Below, piece after piece: positions 11,933 through 24,893 of a stretch of DNA of 64,000 nt (its first letter is position 1; every line of letters begins with the position of its first letter). The stretch covers positions 11,150,001 through 11,214,000 of the forward strand of contig NC_090785.1 in the NCBI RefSeq assembly GCF_040054535.1. The letters run 5' to 3'. A program made the translations under genes and the position numbers. Source of the DNA: Antennarius striatus. Lineage: Eukaryota; Chordata; Actinopteri; Lophiiformes; Antennariidae. The notes beneath the pieces are model-generated. The model saw only the letters and a program-made list of their open reading frames with translations, did not search any database and was not told the DNA's origin.

Positions 11933-12025
<93 letters not shown>
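11840..12025. repeat. Paired (CA)n and (GT)n microsatellites
   Basis: A CA run (11840-11881) and a longer GT run (11934-12025, about 45 units) are separated by about 50 bp. Because CA and GT are complementary on one strand, the two could fold back on each other. The spacer and what follows (CTACCTGCCGCCACTCTACC; GGGCCTGTACAC) resemble 25430-25530 inside the SINE near VE4, so the GT run probably grew inside a SINE-derived repeat. Confidence 0.9.
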
Positions 12026-12027
<2 letters not shown>

Positions 12028-12063
12028 AGGGCCTGTACACAACATGTATATGCATGTATAACT

Positions 12064-12262
12064 GACTTACTCTTCTCTCAGCTTCTCCCTTCAGGGGTCG
12101 CCACAGTGAATCAGTTGCCTCCATCTAACCCTGTCTTCTGCATCCTCTTCTCCCACACCAACTACCTTCATGTCATCTTTCACTACATCCATAAACCTCC
12201 TCTTTGGTCTTCCAATAGACCTCCTGCCTGGCAGTTCAAAACTCAGCATCCTTCTCCCAACT
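12064..12262 (-). mobile_element. RTE-clade LINE, 3' terminal fragment
   Basis: Reading leftward from about 12240, one frame gives GRPKRRFMDVVKDDMKVVG, then EDRVRWRQLIHCGDP and a stop at 12093-12091. This is the characteristic end of RTE-type reverse transcriptase ORFs in fish. Only the last 60 or so codons and a short tail remain, so it is a 5'-truncated, dead insertion. Confidence 0.75.
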
Positions 12263-13303
12263 AACAGTAGTAAATACAGTGTGTTATTAATTTCACTTCA
12301 GGGATTATTGCAGTATATAAAAAAAAACAAAAAAACTACAGGTAGTCTTCAACATATGAACACAATTGGTTGTGACAAGTTATTCGTAAGGTGAATTGTT
12401 GGTAAGTCGTTATTTATTAAACTTAAATCCATAAACACAATTTGAGTTCATTTAAATACCATTACTAGTCTAAACACAAAAGTTCTATTCCTTAAGACTT
12501 ACCAGAAGCAATTACAGGATATAAAAGCAACACGTAAATGAATTAAATTGTACAATACCATAATATAACTTTTACATCTCTACCTCTGTTGATTTCATTT
12601 TATTCTTGGGAGGTGTATAGGCTAAGCCACGATTTAAGCCACAGAGGTATTCCACCACACTTAAGACTGAAAACATATAATCCTATGTTTATCACTCGTA
12701 ATTCACAGAATTATTTCGAATTCAGATTAGTGTCTGGTAAATTTTTGCTCCTTATAATTTAATCCTTGAGGAGCAGAAGACGAAAACACTTTAATGAACT
12801 AAATTTTTTAATTGGCGTTCATCATTTAAGCGCATTCAACAACATCAGTCAGAGTTAGCTGCAGATGTTGACAAACCACTGACGGTGCTGTATCATATAG
12901 CATGTGACTTTCCTTTAGAGCAAAGGAAGAGGACAGAAGAAGGGGGAATTATTGTTGTGGAGAGGCAGAGTTCTAATCAGAGAAATTATCACCAATACCG
13001 CTATCCTCACTAGCCTTTTCTTTATTATTCATGACGAAGAGTGAAGTATCAAAGGTATGAAGCCTGAAGCTCTGAGATGCTCACAAAGACAACAACAAAC
13101 AACAAGAGGGGGAGACGAGTGGTGGAGGTACTGCTGCGGGGTTAGGTTTAGTCTTTTTTTGTGTCTCTGATTTATTCATCCCATATAACTGAGAAATCAA
13201 AATGGTAATGAATCTGTTGTTAAGTTAATCTGAAAACATCTCTGTGTTCATTCAGTTTGTTTGAAGTAATCCATGGACCGTACAAAGTCAAAATATCCAC
13301 AAA

Positions 13304-15220
13304 ATTGTTCTCAACATTTACTCAAAGTTTTAGATTTGTATTCTATCAAGTAAATGTTAAGTTTCCATTCTTGTTTATAACTTGTTTTATTCGTAATGAT
13401 CTTGAGCTACATCCAAAGTTTTCTGTTCTGTCTTGACTAATGCAATGAAAAATTGAAAAAAGGAGCCAATGAATGTTTTGAATTCAAAACAAAGTGGGGT
13501 TTATCGTCTTTGAAACATATTTTCTGTGAATACATAAGTACTGTTTTGGTCACATGTTTAGGTTGAAAGGCCTGGTCTGTCAGTGCTGCAGAGCCCACCT
13601 GCAAACATCCAGGTATGAAATACTACAGCAGATACCAGTGGGGTGATTCGAGATGGTAACAAATGACTGCCCCATCTCTTACACAGTTACATAAGGAGTG
13701 AGACATTAGCCATGATCTGCAAAGGGGAAAATAAACCTCTTTCTTACCACAGCAGAAGTACAAATCAAACTCTATTACAGACTTTCAACAAGCCAATCCC
13801 AGATGCATTAAATATGACGCTTAAAATAGATGATGCATTAATTAAGATAAGTCAACTCCGACGTGCACCCCAACAAACCACAATTTAAATCGAACTATTT
13901 TCTTTAGATATTTATGTTATGTACTTTTTATAAATAGAGCAGTTAAACCAGGAAACAGACGTGTCGACAAAACCCAAACAAATGCACATCCAAACAAACA
14001 CACCTGATACAAGACTTCATTCAGCAGACCTTTAGAAAAAACAGAAGTGTGTGATTTGAATTCATCTCTTTCAACAAGTCAACCCTCAAATCATAAACCG
14101 TTTCACTAAATAGCATTACAGTGATAAACCACAAGATATTGGCATGCCAAATGATCAGAATGATCACAGAAATTAACAAATTAACAAATTAGAAGCAATT
14201 CAAGCAGCAGTAGGTCAAGAACCTATCAAACTCATTCTTTCAATCCTTCTGAAGCAGCTGATTCAGATGATTCGGAGCAAAACTAAAATGAGTGATGACT
14301 CTTTTTTCCCTTTCTTTTCTTTTCTTTTAGCAATCATCTGTTGCAGATTATGGCTAATGTCTCACTTTTTAAGAGAACAAAGTTTTCAAGGGATGTCTGA
14401 AAGAGATGCTGAGCAGGTCATGTACTACATCAGATCATGAAAGTTCACAGATGTTCCCTTCAAAGGTATGATTTGACTGGATAGTACATTTAAATATTAA
14501 GAGCAATTTATATTAAATAAACAGTAGGTCTGTCACTTTTTATCAGTATATATCAGTCAAAGAGGAACATTCATTCTTCAGATCATCACTAATTGTACGG
14601 TAATTTGAAAGTTTGATTTCATTTAAATGAAACAAACATGTATAAATAAAATCTTCCCATGAGACGAAATAATAATGTCAACGCAAAAGAAGTACCGGAA
14701 AAAAATTCTGGGGATATTTTCATCAAATTCACAGTTTCATGGGTCACACAGCAATAAAACTTCTTCCTGACAAAACATCAGTAACAAGTCATCTACAAAT
14801 AAACTGCGATATACACACATGTTTTCTCTAGAGTAGTGATCATCTGGCTGAATAATGTATATTACAAGAGCAAAAATAACAACTGTCCTGTACTGGTAAA
14901 ATGCATGTAAATTAAAAATGTCTGATCTTCCAAATGTCATGGTCCTGACTGACAATAGCTGAAAGTAAATTGACTTATAAAACAGGGAGAGAGAAAAATA
15001 ACATGTAAGATAAACGAAATCCTTAAAACAACAAAAGTATTTAGACAACCACGCTGAAATAACAGTAAAATGGAAATTCAATTATTAAAGCGTTGGAGGT
15101 GAGAAAAATGATGGAAAATAACTGTATGTGACATATTTCTGAAACAAAACCTTAACTTGAAAAATATTTTCCTATGAGCTCTTCAAATAGTATGAGTTGA
15201 TTAATTTTGTGTAATCATAC
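13304..15220. other. Noncoding sequence downstream of VE3
   Basis: Near-identical to 1-1908. Small differences include an extra GATGATTC-type repeat near 14270. No gene was recognised. Confidence 0.75.
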
Positions 15221-17614
15221 CTCAGGACTATCTTCTATATCTCCAAACACATCAGCAAAGTCTGTTGGGCTTTTCTTCAGAGTCTGCTCAGCAGGCAGTG
15301 TGTTGTCATTGTATGACGTCACAAACTTGAAGTCACTGGTTCTAGATCCTGTTGTCAGGTATGCGTCATAATTGTAAGCGCTGCGCAAAGTTCCTGTGCC
15401 GTCAACATCTGCGTAATTAGGAGGCAGATAAGCGCCGGGGATGGTGACTGCTCCATCAAACAACAGTCTGGGTTTTCTCCTGCGACAAAACCTCACACCC
15501 AGGATGATGATGATGAAGGTGAGAAAAAAGGTGGACACACACACCAGAGCGATGATCAGATAAGACGTCAGTTTGGAATTCTTCTCGTCGTAAGAAATGT
15601 CCTTCAGTTCTGGCACCTCAGCCAAGTTATCAGAGATGAGTAAATACATGGAGCAGGTGGCAGAGAGGGAGGGCTGTCCGTTATCTTTCACGGACACAAT
15701 CAGGTTCTGTTTCATGCTGTCAGATTGTGAAATGTCCCGCTGGGTCCGGATCTCTCCGCTGTGGACACCAATAGTGAAAAGTCCCGGATCGGTGGATTTG
15801 ACTATCTGATAGGACAGCCAGGCGTTCTGTCCAGAGTCCGCGTCCACCGCTATCACTTTGGACACCACAGAGCCTCCGTGGGCAGCTTTGGGGACCAGCT
15901 CGGTCATGAACGAGCTGCCCTCCGGGGCGGGGTACAGGATCTGAGGACAGTTGTCATTCACATCCGATATGAACACACTGACGGTCACGTTGCTGCTGAG
16001 CGGAGGAGAACCGTTGTCTCTGGCCATCAGGTGGACTTGAAAACTCCTCATGTGTTCATAATCGAACGACCTGACAGCGTGGATCACCCCCGTGTCTCCG
16101 TTCACAGACACGTAGGAGGACACCGGGGCACCGTTCACCTCACCGGCTAACACAGAATAAATCACGGTACCGTTTTGTCTCCAGTCGGGGTCTCGAGCAG
16201 TAACGGAACATAAAGTGGAGCCAGCTTTGTTATTTTCACTCACATATGCGCTGTAGGACTGTTCCTCAAACACAGGGGGGTTGTCGTTGATGTCTGCTAC
16301 AGAGAAGTGAAGACTTTTGGAGGAGGACAGAGGTGGAGAGCCCTCGTCAGTGGCAGTGATTGTAATGTTGTAATCAGACACCACTTCACGGTCCAGTTGT
16401 CCTGTGGTCACCAGAGAATAATAGTTTTTGATAGACGGAACCAACTTGAAAGGGACGTTTTGCTGAATAGAACAGCGGACCTGTCGGTTCTTCTCAGAGT
16501 CTCGATCCTGCACGTTAATGATGCCCACCTCTGTACCAGGTGACACGTTCTCAGCCACGGGATTGGTCAGAGATTTCAGGTTTATAACAGGAGCGTTGTC
16601 ATTCACATCGGTGATAGAAATAATGACCTTAGAATAAGATGAGAGACCTAATCCATCTTTCGCTTTGACGCGAATTTCATATGATGAAGTGGTTTCATAG
16701 TCAACAGCACTAATTAGTCGGATCTCTCCTAATTTACGATCAATTGTAAACATTTCCTTCTCATCGTCAGTCACATGTCCAAATTCATACGTCACGTCTC
16801 CATTGACCCCCTCGTCTGCGTCAGCTGCGCTCACTGTGACCACTACAGTGTCTACAGGAGAGTTTTCAGGCAGACTGGCTTTATAGACGTCCTGGCTGAA
16901 CACCGGGGCGTTATCATTAGCATCCAGTACAGTGACGTGAATGACTACAGTACCTGATCTCTGAGGAGAGCCGCCATCCAGAGCTGTGAGGAGCAAATTA
17001 AGCTCTTGTTGATTTTCTCGATCAAGCTCTTTATCGAGAACGATCTCTATTGTGTTTTCATTAGCAGACAAAATAAAATGATCGTTCTTCTTCAGGCTGT
17101 AGTGCTGAACGGAATTTTGACCGATATCCGCATCGTGCGCCTCCTCTATGACAAAACGAGCTCCCTTGACTGCAGACTCATGAATTTCTATATTGATTAT
17201 TTCCTCCTTAAATTGTGGTGAGTTATCATTGATATCCTGAACATGAAGAGTGATGCGATGAAGCTCCAGAGGATTCTCCAGCACCAGATCGTGTTTCAGG
17301 ACGCACGAAGCTTTCTCTTTACAAAGCCCCTCTCGGTCAATCCTGTCGGCGACGATCAGTTCCCCGTTACTCAGGTTTATGTCACAGAAACGTTTATCAG
17401 TCCCCTCGGCGTCGATGCGGGCTCTTCTCTTGGAGAGAGCTCCCATCTCCAGCCCGAGATCCTTGGCAAGGTTTCCGACAACCGATCCTCGTTTCATCTC
17501 CTCTGGAAAAGAATAGCTCATATCCCCATACGTAGCATGCAAATGATGGATGAGGATAAACCAGCACGTTTGGAACAAAATTACGTTAAAATCCATCGTA
17601 AAATATTTGTCCAC
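15221..17614 (-). CDS. VE3: gamma-type (Pcdh2) clustered protocadherin variable exon
   Basis: Encodes 798 residues, collinear with VE1 without gaps. The signal peptide (M1 or M7 start) is the same as VE1. EC2 carries EEAHDADIG where VE1 has DADVG, and the EC2/EC3 linker reads SQDVYK, shared with VE5 and VE6. EC5-side KSLHFSV is shared only with VE6, a sign of patchwise exchange. The EC3 patch VTDDEKEMF is the same as VE1, so the two genes probably share a binding identity. It ends at GAG^GTATGA. The symbol is family-level. Confidence 0.96.
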
Positions 17615-17725
17615 CGGCTCAAAGTCACGCGAAAAAATATGAACAACAGCGTAAGACGGATTGTAGCATCGACTGATGGGTGGTTCTCCCTATTTCTACA
17701 CACACAAAAAAAACCGACGTCCGTC

Positions 17726-17733
17726 CTTTTATA
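17726..17733 (-). promoter_or_regulatory. TATA box of VE3
   Basis: Gene strand TATAAAAG, at the same place relative to the promoter element and start codon as at VE1. Confidence 0.6.
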
Positions 17734-17759
17734 TCGAGAACAACATCTTAACGCTGGTG

Positions 17760-17777
17760 TATAGCGCCACCGCGAGG
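17760..17777 (-). promoter_or_regulatory. VE3 conserved promoter element, CTCF-like
   Basis: Gene strand CCTCGCGGTGGCGCTATA, the same as VE1, about 150 bp before the ATG. Confidence 0.8.
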
Positions 17778-20700
17778 TTAACTTCACATTATTACCAACA
17801 AAATGAACAGATTTCATCAGGATGGCCTCATTCCTGTATATCCTGCGCTTTCACGAAATAGACAAAAAAACTTCCAAGTTTTGCTGTTTACCATTACCTT
17901 ATGAGTGAAGGTAAGAGTAGACAATATTGATTAAACTGAAAAGTATTTATTAAACTGAAAAATAAAATCTGAAAAATATTCCTAATCATGAAGCAGCAGG
18001 TTTGAGGGACTGAATATGGCTAAAACGTTTTGAATCTAATTTCCTGTTCAATCCGTGTCTGGGTTTGACACTTTATAGCCTGACATCTCACACAATAATC
18101 AGTTACACATTTTCACTCATGTTAATTATAACATTACTGAATCAATAAAGGCAATCAATGACAATAGGGATATTTTCTTGTGATAGACTGAAGAAACCTT
18201 AAGTACTGACATCAGTGTTATTAAATTGAAATAATAATAATGTACTGGTCTAGGACAGTATTTTTTAAATTGATTCCTAGAGCGAAATATTTTGCCTCAA
18301 ATTCTTCCCTTGAACTGTACAGATTATATTAATCCAGATTGCATTCATGCATATCTCACATTCACAGTTATCCCAACGATTATCTGGGGTTGTTCCATTA
18401 CATTAGAAAACCTTAACATAATTAAACTTGTTCCCAAAATATTTTAGTTACCATTAGTTATACAAGTGAAGTCTATTTTGCTTGCTGTTTCCAAAAGTGC
18501 AAAATGTGTGATCTGTACATATTCCATTTTATAAAAATCTGATTTAATGAATACCTCTATATTAAGTATGATTTAAAAATGGAGTAGTATCCTGCAATAC
18601 TGTTCAATGATTTAGTTGTGTATTTGACATGAAGCACAAAGAAGACTCAATCATACATCATAAAGAGCACTTGGCACAGGACAACAGGGAGTACCTTAAA
18701 GCCCCTGGGGAGTGAGTTTGGGTTCAGCACCTTTCTCAAGGGTAAACCTAAATAAGTAACGCAGTCAAAGTTTGTAAATGTAACGTTCAGTTAAAATGTA
18801 TGAAAATGAAAACCCTTTATGTGTTTATTACAACATGAATCCTCATGAAAACGTTGTTGTTGTTTTTTCAAATCAGGAAAATAAATAAATAAATAAAATA
18901 GTAGCTTTGTGTACTCAATTAAACATTGGGCTAGACAAAGCTAAAAACCTGCTGAAAATACACAATCTCACTGCATCCTTTTGTAAAATACCCCACTGAC
19001 AATACAAAAAAGGAATGTGTAGATTCAGAGGAATGTGTAAATATTTCATGTGAATTTTCATGTATATATTCCAACAAGAAAAATGTGATGACTAAGTTTG
19101 TACTTTGCAAGTTAGTTTTTTTTATTTGGGGATTAAACGTTTTTGTGTCTGTCCTTTCTGAAGAGAATGTATGTATTGTTTTTGTTGTTCCTGTTATTTT
19201 ATTTTTTTTAAACTCAGGTGCTGCAGATACAAGTTTGCACAGAAAGCACGAGAGAATTAATGCTATTCAATTTTCTCCACAAATTGTAATAACTGATTTT
19301 AGTTTAGAGGGGAAAAAAAAACCCTTCATGTGGTACACTCAAAATATATGGTCATATTTGTTTTTATTGTTGGGGATTCATTTTTACATGTTATTTTACT
19401 GATTTGTCAGCACTTTATTTTCGACAATTCTAATTGATGAAACATTTTTATATTAACGTCTGTCCTCCCATATATTAATTTCGTCTTTATTTTGAGTCAA
19501 AGTAACTCAGGTGGCAGGAAAACAGGAGGGCGGAACCTAAGTGCAGGTCGCGTTGCACCCAGGTGACTCTAGGTGACGGACCTCGGCCCCTCTCCTCACA
19601 ACATACTGGAGATGCAACAAGGGTGGTTCGTCTCTCTCATTCCTGTGACTGGTTTCCTGTGTTTTCAGGTTAGTACATTGTGACAATCACAAAATGACTA
19701 CCTCCTAAGAGGTAATTATTTTTAGCATTATTGACATGCTTTGGTGGCGTTTTTCAACGTATATAAGTAAGTTTGATGTTAGCTAGAAAACTCCGCCTAG
19801 CAGGCAAAGCCGCTTGGCGGGAGTTTCAGAAAATGGCGCCTACCTGTTACATATTAGGCAGAGCTCATTTGCATATGTGCACATTGCGTGGCAAGATTTT
19901 AGTTGTTTTCCCTCTTTTGACCCTGCACACCTGACAAACATTGTAAATAGAGTGTTTCTGTTGGGATATGATTAAATTAATATTGTAGGATCTTTGTTTA
20001 CTATGGTGCATTAAGGAAATTACTTGAACAAGCCGATGCATATATTTTTGAATGGCTATTTTCTGTTTATAAAAAGCACTGTTAGTTTCATGTGCCTTTC
20101 AGGAATAGTTACAGTATGAAGGTCGAAACTGCATTTTCGTCAGTTTTAAAGGTGTTAGTTTTACTGTGTATGAGTCCATTAACATTCCCTATGCAATGAG
20201 TTTACTGTTTACATTATACCAGTCTTATACTACTGTAAGTAGCTTTCAGTGGATTTTGGTACAGTAAATGTGAAATTGACTTTAGAGCGCTATATATCAT
20301 AGTATCCATGGAAATAGCATAGATGCCGAAAATATGCTTTTGGGACAAAAGTAATGTACCATCTGAATCCCTCTGGTTCATCTTTATTTTTTTTTTTGGT
20401 TTATTTTGAGTTTTAAGGGGAAAATCTTAAACTGACTGTGATGTGAGATGGAGCAGAATACACTGTGTCCTGGAGTTTAAGCATGGACATATGAGAGCCG
20501 CACAATGGACATTGAGACATGAACTTTATTGTATTAGGGATAGATTAGGGACATGAATGTTTATCGTAATATTGTGAATAATTGTTCAAATAAGAAGAGA
20601 ACATACTGGAGATGCAACAAGGGTGGTTCGTCTATCTCATTCCTGTGACTGTTTTCCTGTGTTTTCAGGGTGCGAGGCGTACAGAACCACCAATCATTTG

Positions 20701-22341
20701 TTATTACGCCCCTCAGTATTTGGGACAGGTAACATACACATGGAGCAACATCTATTGTTTGGAGGCAGTCCCCACACCGTGACATAAATATCATAAAGAA
20801 AGATCGGAGCTGATCAAAATGATCTAAAATAAGGATGCAATAAATACACTGACTATACATTCACCTTTGGTTGTATATCCTAAATGGAGTTGCATTTAGA
20901 TTCATGTTTGGTGTCTTGTAAGCAAAATTGATCTGTCCAGAGGTGTGCTGGAGACCACATAGATACTGCCACAAGTGTAAAACATTACAGAACTACAAAT
21001 TAGGTGAGTAAAACTGATTTGGAAGGCTTGCTATACCACATCACTGAGATATTAACTGAAACAGCATCAGCCATGTTCTGTATGAAGAAAAACTAAATCA
21101 AAAAGAAATCTCTATCAAGCTCTGTCATTAACTTTCAACAATACAACCACAGGTCCAGTAAATCCAAATCTCAACAGAGGATGCTTTGAAACAACCAGAC
21201 ATATAGCAGCATAATAAAGACAACTACTGGTCCAGTTAAAACCACTCAGTCCACAGTAAAAAAAAAAAAAGATGCCATTGCACTATTAGCCCCATATGTG
21301 ATAATGGTTCTTGGTAACCAAATTAACTGAAGTCAAGTGGCGACCAAACAAAAAATGTGCAAGCCTGGCCAGAACATACAAGTGACTGAATAAAATAGTA
21401 TTATGACACACAATGCTTTAAATAAACAGAAGTAAAGATCACTGATTCAACACAATCAGTGCTGAGATGTCCACACAAATACGCAAACAGACAAAAAATA
21501 ATTCAAATAAAAATGTCTCTGAAACCATTTATGTTATGTACATTCCAAGATCGCAGTGGATAAACCAGAGAACACAGGTCTCAACCAAACCCAAACAAAT
21601 GTTCGCCAAAACAGTCATGCCTAACAATGGACTTGTATCAGCAGTCTTTAAGAAAACAGCATTGTGTGTTTGCAGGTATTCAGTGTCAGCTTGAAACATA
21701 TATCAGTTAACTAAAAGCCATTAGAGTGTTAAATTTCTAAAGTTAGAAGCAAATCATTAATATGCCATATACCAATGATCACAGGAATAAAACACTGAGA
21801 GGAAACACACCAGCAGTAGATCAAGAACTGATCAAGCTCATTCTTTTAGTCATGAAAGCAGGTGGTAAAAGCACAACAGTTCTACAGAGAACAAATGCAT
21901 TGTGATTATCTGCTGTCTGTTCAGAAAGAAATGTATGCAGCAGGTAACATATACTGTCATAATGGTATCTCTTCAGAACTGATCATCTGATAGATGATTT
22001 CTTTCAAAGTTTATTTATTTTTCAAGTCTAAATCTGAGGCATATTGTTGCATTTTGGCTCCATGTTATGGCAGATTTAGATGCTGATTTAGAATCCAAGT
22101 GAAATATTCATTTAAGCACACTACAGTCTGCTTTGTTCAAAATTTATGAGACATAGGTTATATTAACTGGGGAAAAAGAAAAGTACAAATACTTAGCATA
22201 ATTCTCAAAAAAATCATGCTGTAGCAGGTTCGATATAAACAAAACATGTTCATATAATTATTTGAGGATAACTGAATATTAATAATGTCATTCTAACGGC
22301 TCGTCAAATACTTTTGGTCGCTTGAAGTTGTGTAATCATAC
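17778..22341. other. Noncoding gap between VE3 promoter and VE4
   Basis: The second copy of 4467-9029, including the SINE-like remnant (18682-18748) and the segment with 70-bp direct repeats (19597-19668 and 20599-20670). No gene was recognised. Confidence 0.7.
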
Positions 22342-24717
22342 CTCAGGACTATCTTCTATATCTCCAAACACATCGGCAAAGTCTGTTGGGCTTTTCCTCA
22401 GAGTCTGCTCAGCAGGCAGTGTGTTGTCATTGTATGACGTCACAAACTTGAAGTCACTGGTTCTAGATCCTGTTGTCAGGTATGCGTCATAATTGTAAGC
22501 GCTGCGCAAAGTTCCTGTGCCGTCAACATCTGCGTAATTAGGAGGCAGATAAGCGCCGGGGATGGTGACTGCTCCATCAAACAACAGTCTGGGTTTTCTC
22601 CTGCGACAAAACCTCACACCCAGGATGATGATGATGAAGGTGAGAAAGAAGGTGGACACACACACCAGAGCGATGATCAGATAAGACGTCAGTTTGGAAT
22701 TCTTCTCGTCGTAAGAAATGTCCTTCAGTTCTGGCACCTCAGCCAAGTTATCAGAGATGAGTAAATACATGGAGCAGGTGGCAGAGAGAGAGGGCTGTCC
22801 GTTATCTTTCACGGACACAATCAGGTTCTGTTTCATGCTGTCAGATTGTGAAATGTCCCGCTGGGTCCGGATCTCTCCGCTGTGGACACCAATAATGAAA
22901 AGTCCCGGATCGGTGGATTTGACTATCTGATAGGACAGCCAGGCGTTCTGTCCAGAGTCCGCGTCCACCGCTATCACTTTGGACACCACAGAGCCTCCGT
23001 GGGCAGCTTTGGGGACCAGCTCGGTCATGAACGAGCTGCCCTCCGGGGCGGGGTACAGGATCTGAGGACAGTTGTCATTCACATCCGATATGAACACACT
23101 GACGGTCACGTTGCTGCTAAGCGGAGGAGAACCGTTGTCTCTGGCCATCAGGTGGACTTGAAAACTCCTCATGTGTTCATAATCGAACGACCTGACAGCG
23201 TGGATCACCCCCGTGTCTCCGTTCACAGACACGTAGGAGGACACCGGGGCACCGTTCACCTCACCGGCTAACACAGAATAAATCACGGTACCGTTTTGTC
23301 TCCAGTCGGGGTCTCGAGCAGTAACGGAACATAAAGTGGAGCCAGCTTTGTTATTTTCACTCACATATGCGCTGTAGGACTGTTCCTCAAACACAGGGGG
23401 GTTGTCGTTGATGTCTGCTACAGACAAGTGAAGACTTTTGGAGGAGGACAGAGGTGGAGAGCCCTCGTCAGTGGCAGTGATTGTAATGTTGTAATCAGAC
23501 ACCACTTCACGGTCCAGTTGTCCTGTGGTCACCAGAGAATAATAGTTTTTGATAGACGGAACCAACTTGAAAGGGACGTTCTGCTGAATAGAACAGCGGA
23601 CCTGTCGGTTCTTCTCAGAGTCTCGATCCTGCACGTTAATGATGCCCACCTCTGTACCAGGTGACACGTTCTCAGCCACGGGATTGGTCAGAGATTTCAA
23701 ATTGACAACAGGAGCGTTGTCATTCACATCAGTGATAGAAATAATAACCTTAGAATAAGATGAAAGACCCAATCCATCTTTGGCTTTGACGCGAATTTCA
23801 TATGATGAAGTGGTTTCATAGTCAACAGCACTAATTAGTCGGATCTCTCCTAATTTACGATCAATTGTAAACATTTTCTTCACATTCTCATTCACGTGTC
23901 CAAATTCATACGTCACGTCTCCATTGACTCCCTCGTCTGCGTCAGCTGCGCTCACTGTGACCACTACAGTGTCTACAGGAGAGTTTTCAGGCAGACTGGC
24001 TTTATAGACGGCCTGGCTGAACACCGGGGCGTTATCATTAGCATCCAGTACAGTGACGTGAATGACTACAATACCTGATCTCTGAGGAGAGCCGCCATCC
24101 AGAGCTGTGAGGAGCAAATTAAGCTCTTGTTGATTTTCTCGATCAAGCTCTTTATCGAGAACGATCTCTATTGTGTTTTCATTAGCAGACAGAATAAAAT
24201 GATCGTTCTTCTTCAGGCTGTAGTGCTGAACGGAATTTTGACCGACATCCGCATCGTGCGCCTCTTCTATGACGAAACGAGCTCCCTTGTCTGCAGACTC
24301 CCGAATTTCAATATTGATTAGTTCCTCCTTAAATTGTGGTGAGTTATCATTGATATCCTGAACATGAAGAGTGATGCGATGAAGCTCCAGAGGATTCTCC
24401 AGCACCAGATCGTGTTTCAGGACGCACGAAGCTTTGTCTCCACAAAGCCCCTCTCGGTCAATCCTGTCGGCGACGATCAGTTCCCCGTTACTCAGGTTTA
24501 TGTCACAGAAACGTTTATCAGTCCCCTCGGCGTCGATGCGGGCTCTTCTCTTGGAGAGAGCTCCCATCTCCAGCCCGAGATCCTTGGCAAGGTTTCCGAC
24601 AACCGATCCTCGTTTCATCTCCTCTGGAAAAGAATAGCTCATATCCCCATACGTAGCATGCAAATGATGGATGAGGATAAACCAGCACGTTTGGACCAAG
24701 ATTACTTTAAAATCCAT
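22342..24717 (-). CDS. VE4: gamma-type (Pcdh2) clustered protocadherin variable exon
   Basis: Encodes 792 residues, starting directly at [13 protein letters not shown], the signal segment shared with VE2. Its EC3 patch VNENVKKMF is found in no other exon here, and EC1/EC2 reads [17 protein letters not shown], so it probably has its own recognition identity. Other private changes are VVNLKS at the EC3/EC4 border, SGIVVIHV in EC2 and GLFIIGV in EC6 (GLFTIGV elsewhere). It ends at GAG^GTATGA. The promoter side diverges abruptly from VE2 just upstream of the ATG. The symbol is family-level. Confidence 0.96.
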
Positions 24718-24875
24718 CGTAAAATATTTGGCATCACCCTAAAAATTCCCCGGCGAAAAAATGTGATTCACGACGTAACACAAATGGTCGCATCGACTGA
24801 AGGGTGGTTCTCCTCGTCTACATAAAGTACTGCGTCCTCCCTGTGTGTTGACTTCAAACATTGTAAGGCTGGTGT

Positions 24876-24893
24876 TATAGCGCCACCGCGAGT
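24876..24893 (-). promoter_or_regulatory. VE4 conserved promoter element, CTCF-like
   Basis: Gene strand ACTCGCGGTGGCGCTATA then ACACCAGCC. One base of the CC start is changed compared with VE1-VE3. It lies about 160 bp before the ATG. No TATA box is seen downstream. Confidence 0.75.

Larger units (their letters stand above)
11570..13303. other. Noncoding gap between VE2 and second tandem copy
   Basis: This 1.7 kb has no match to the right of VE4. If the 13.3 kb duplication is a simple tandem, its homologue lies just left of the window. It holds a CA/GT microsatellite, a SINE-like piece and an RTE LINE tail. Near 12338-12420 (ACAGGTAGTCTTCAACATAT onward, with GTTGGTAAGTCG) is a stretch that looks like another dispersed repeat. 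No gene is seen in the remainder. Confidence 0.65.
13304..24715. repeat. Tandem duplication of 13.3 kb, right copy (VE3+VE4)
   Basis: The partner of positions 1-11403. VE1/VE3 and VE2/VE4 are offset by exactly 13312 at both exons. The break on the right coincides with the VE4 start codon, so at least one recombination endpoint fell in or at the edge of a variable exon. Confidence 0.93.

Noticed and set aside
11797-12124. Open frames coding for poly-HT or poly-VC
   Set aside because: They are translations of the CA/GT microsatellite.
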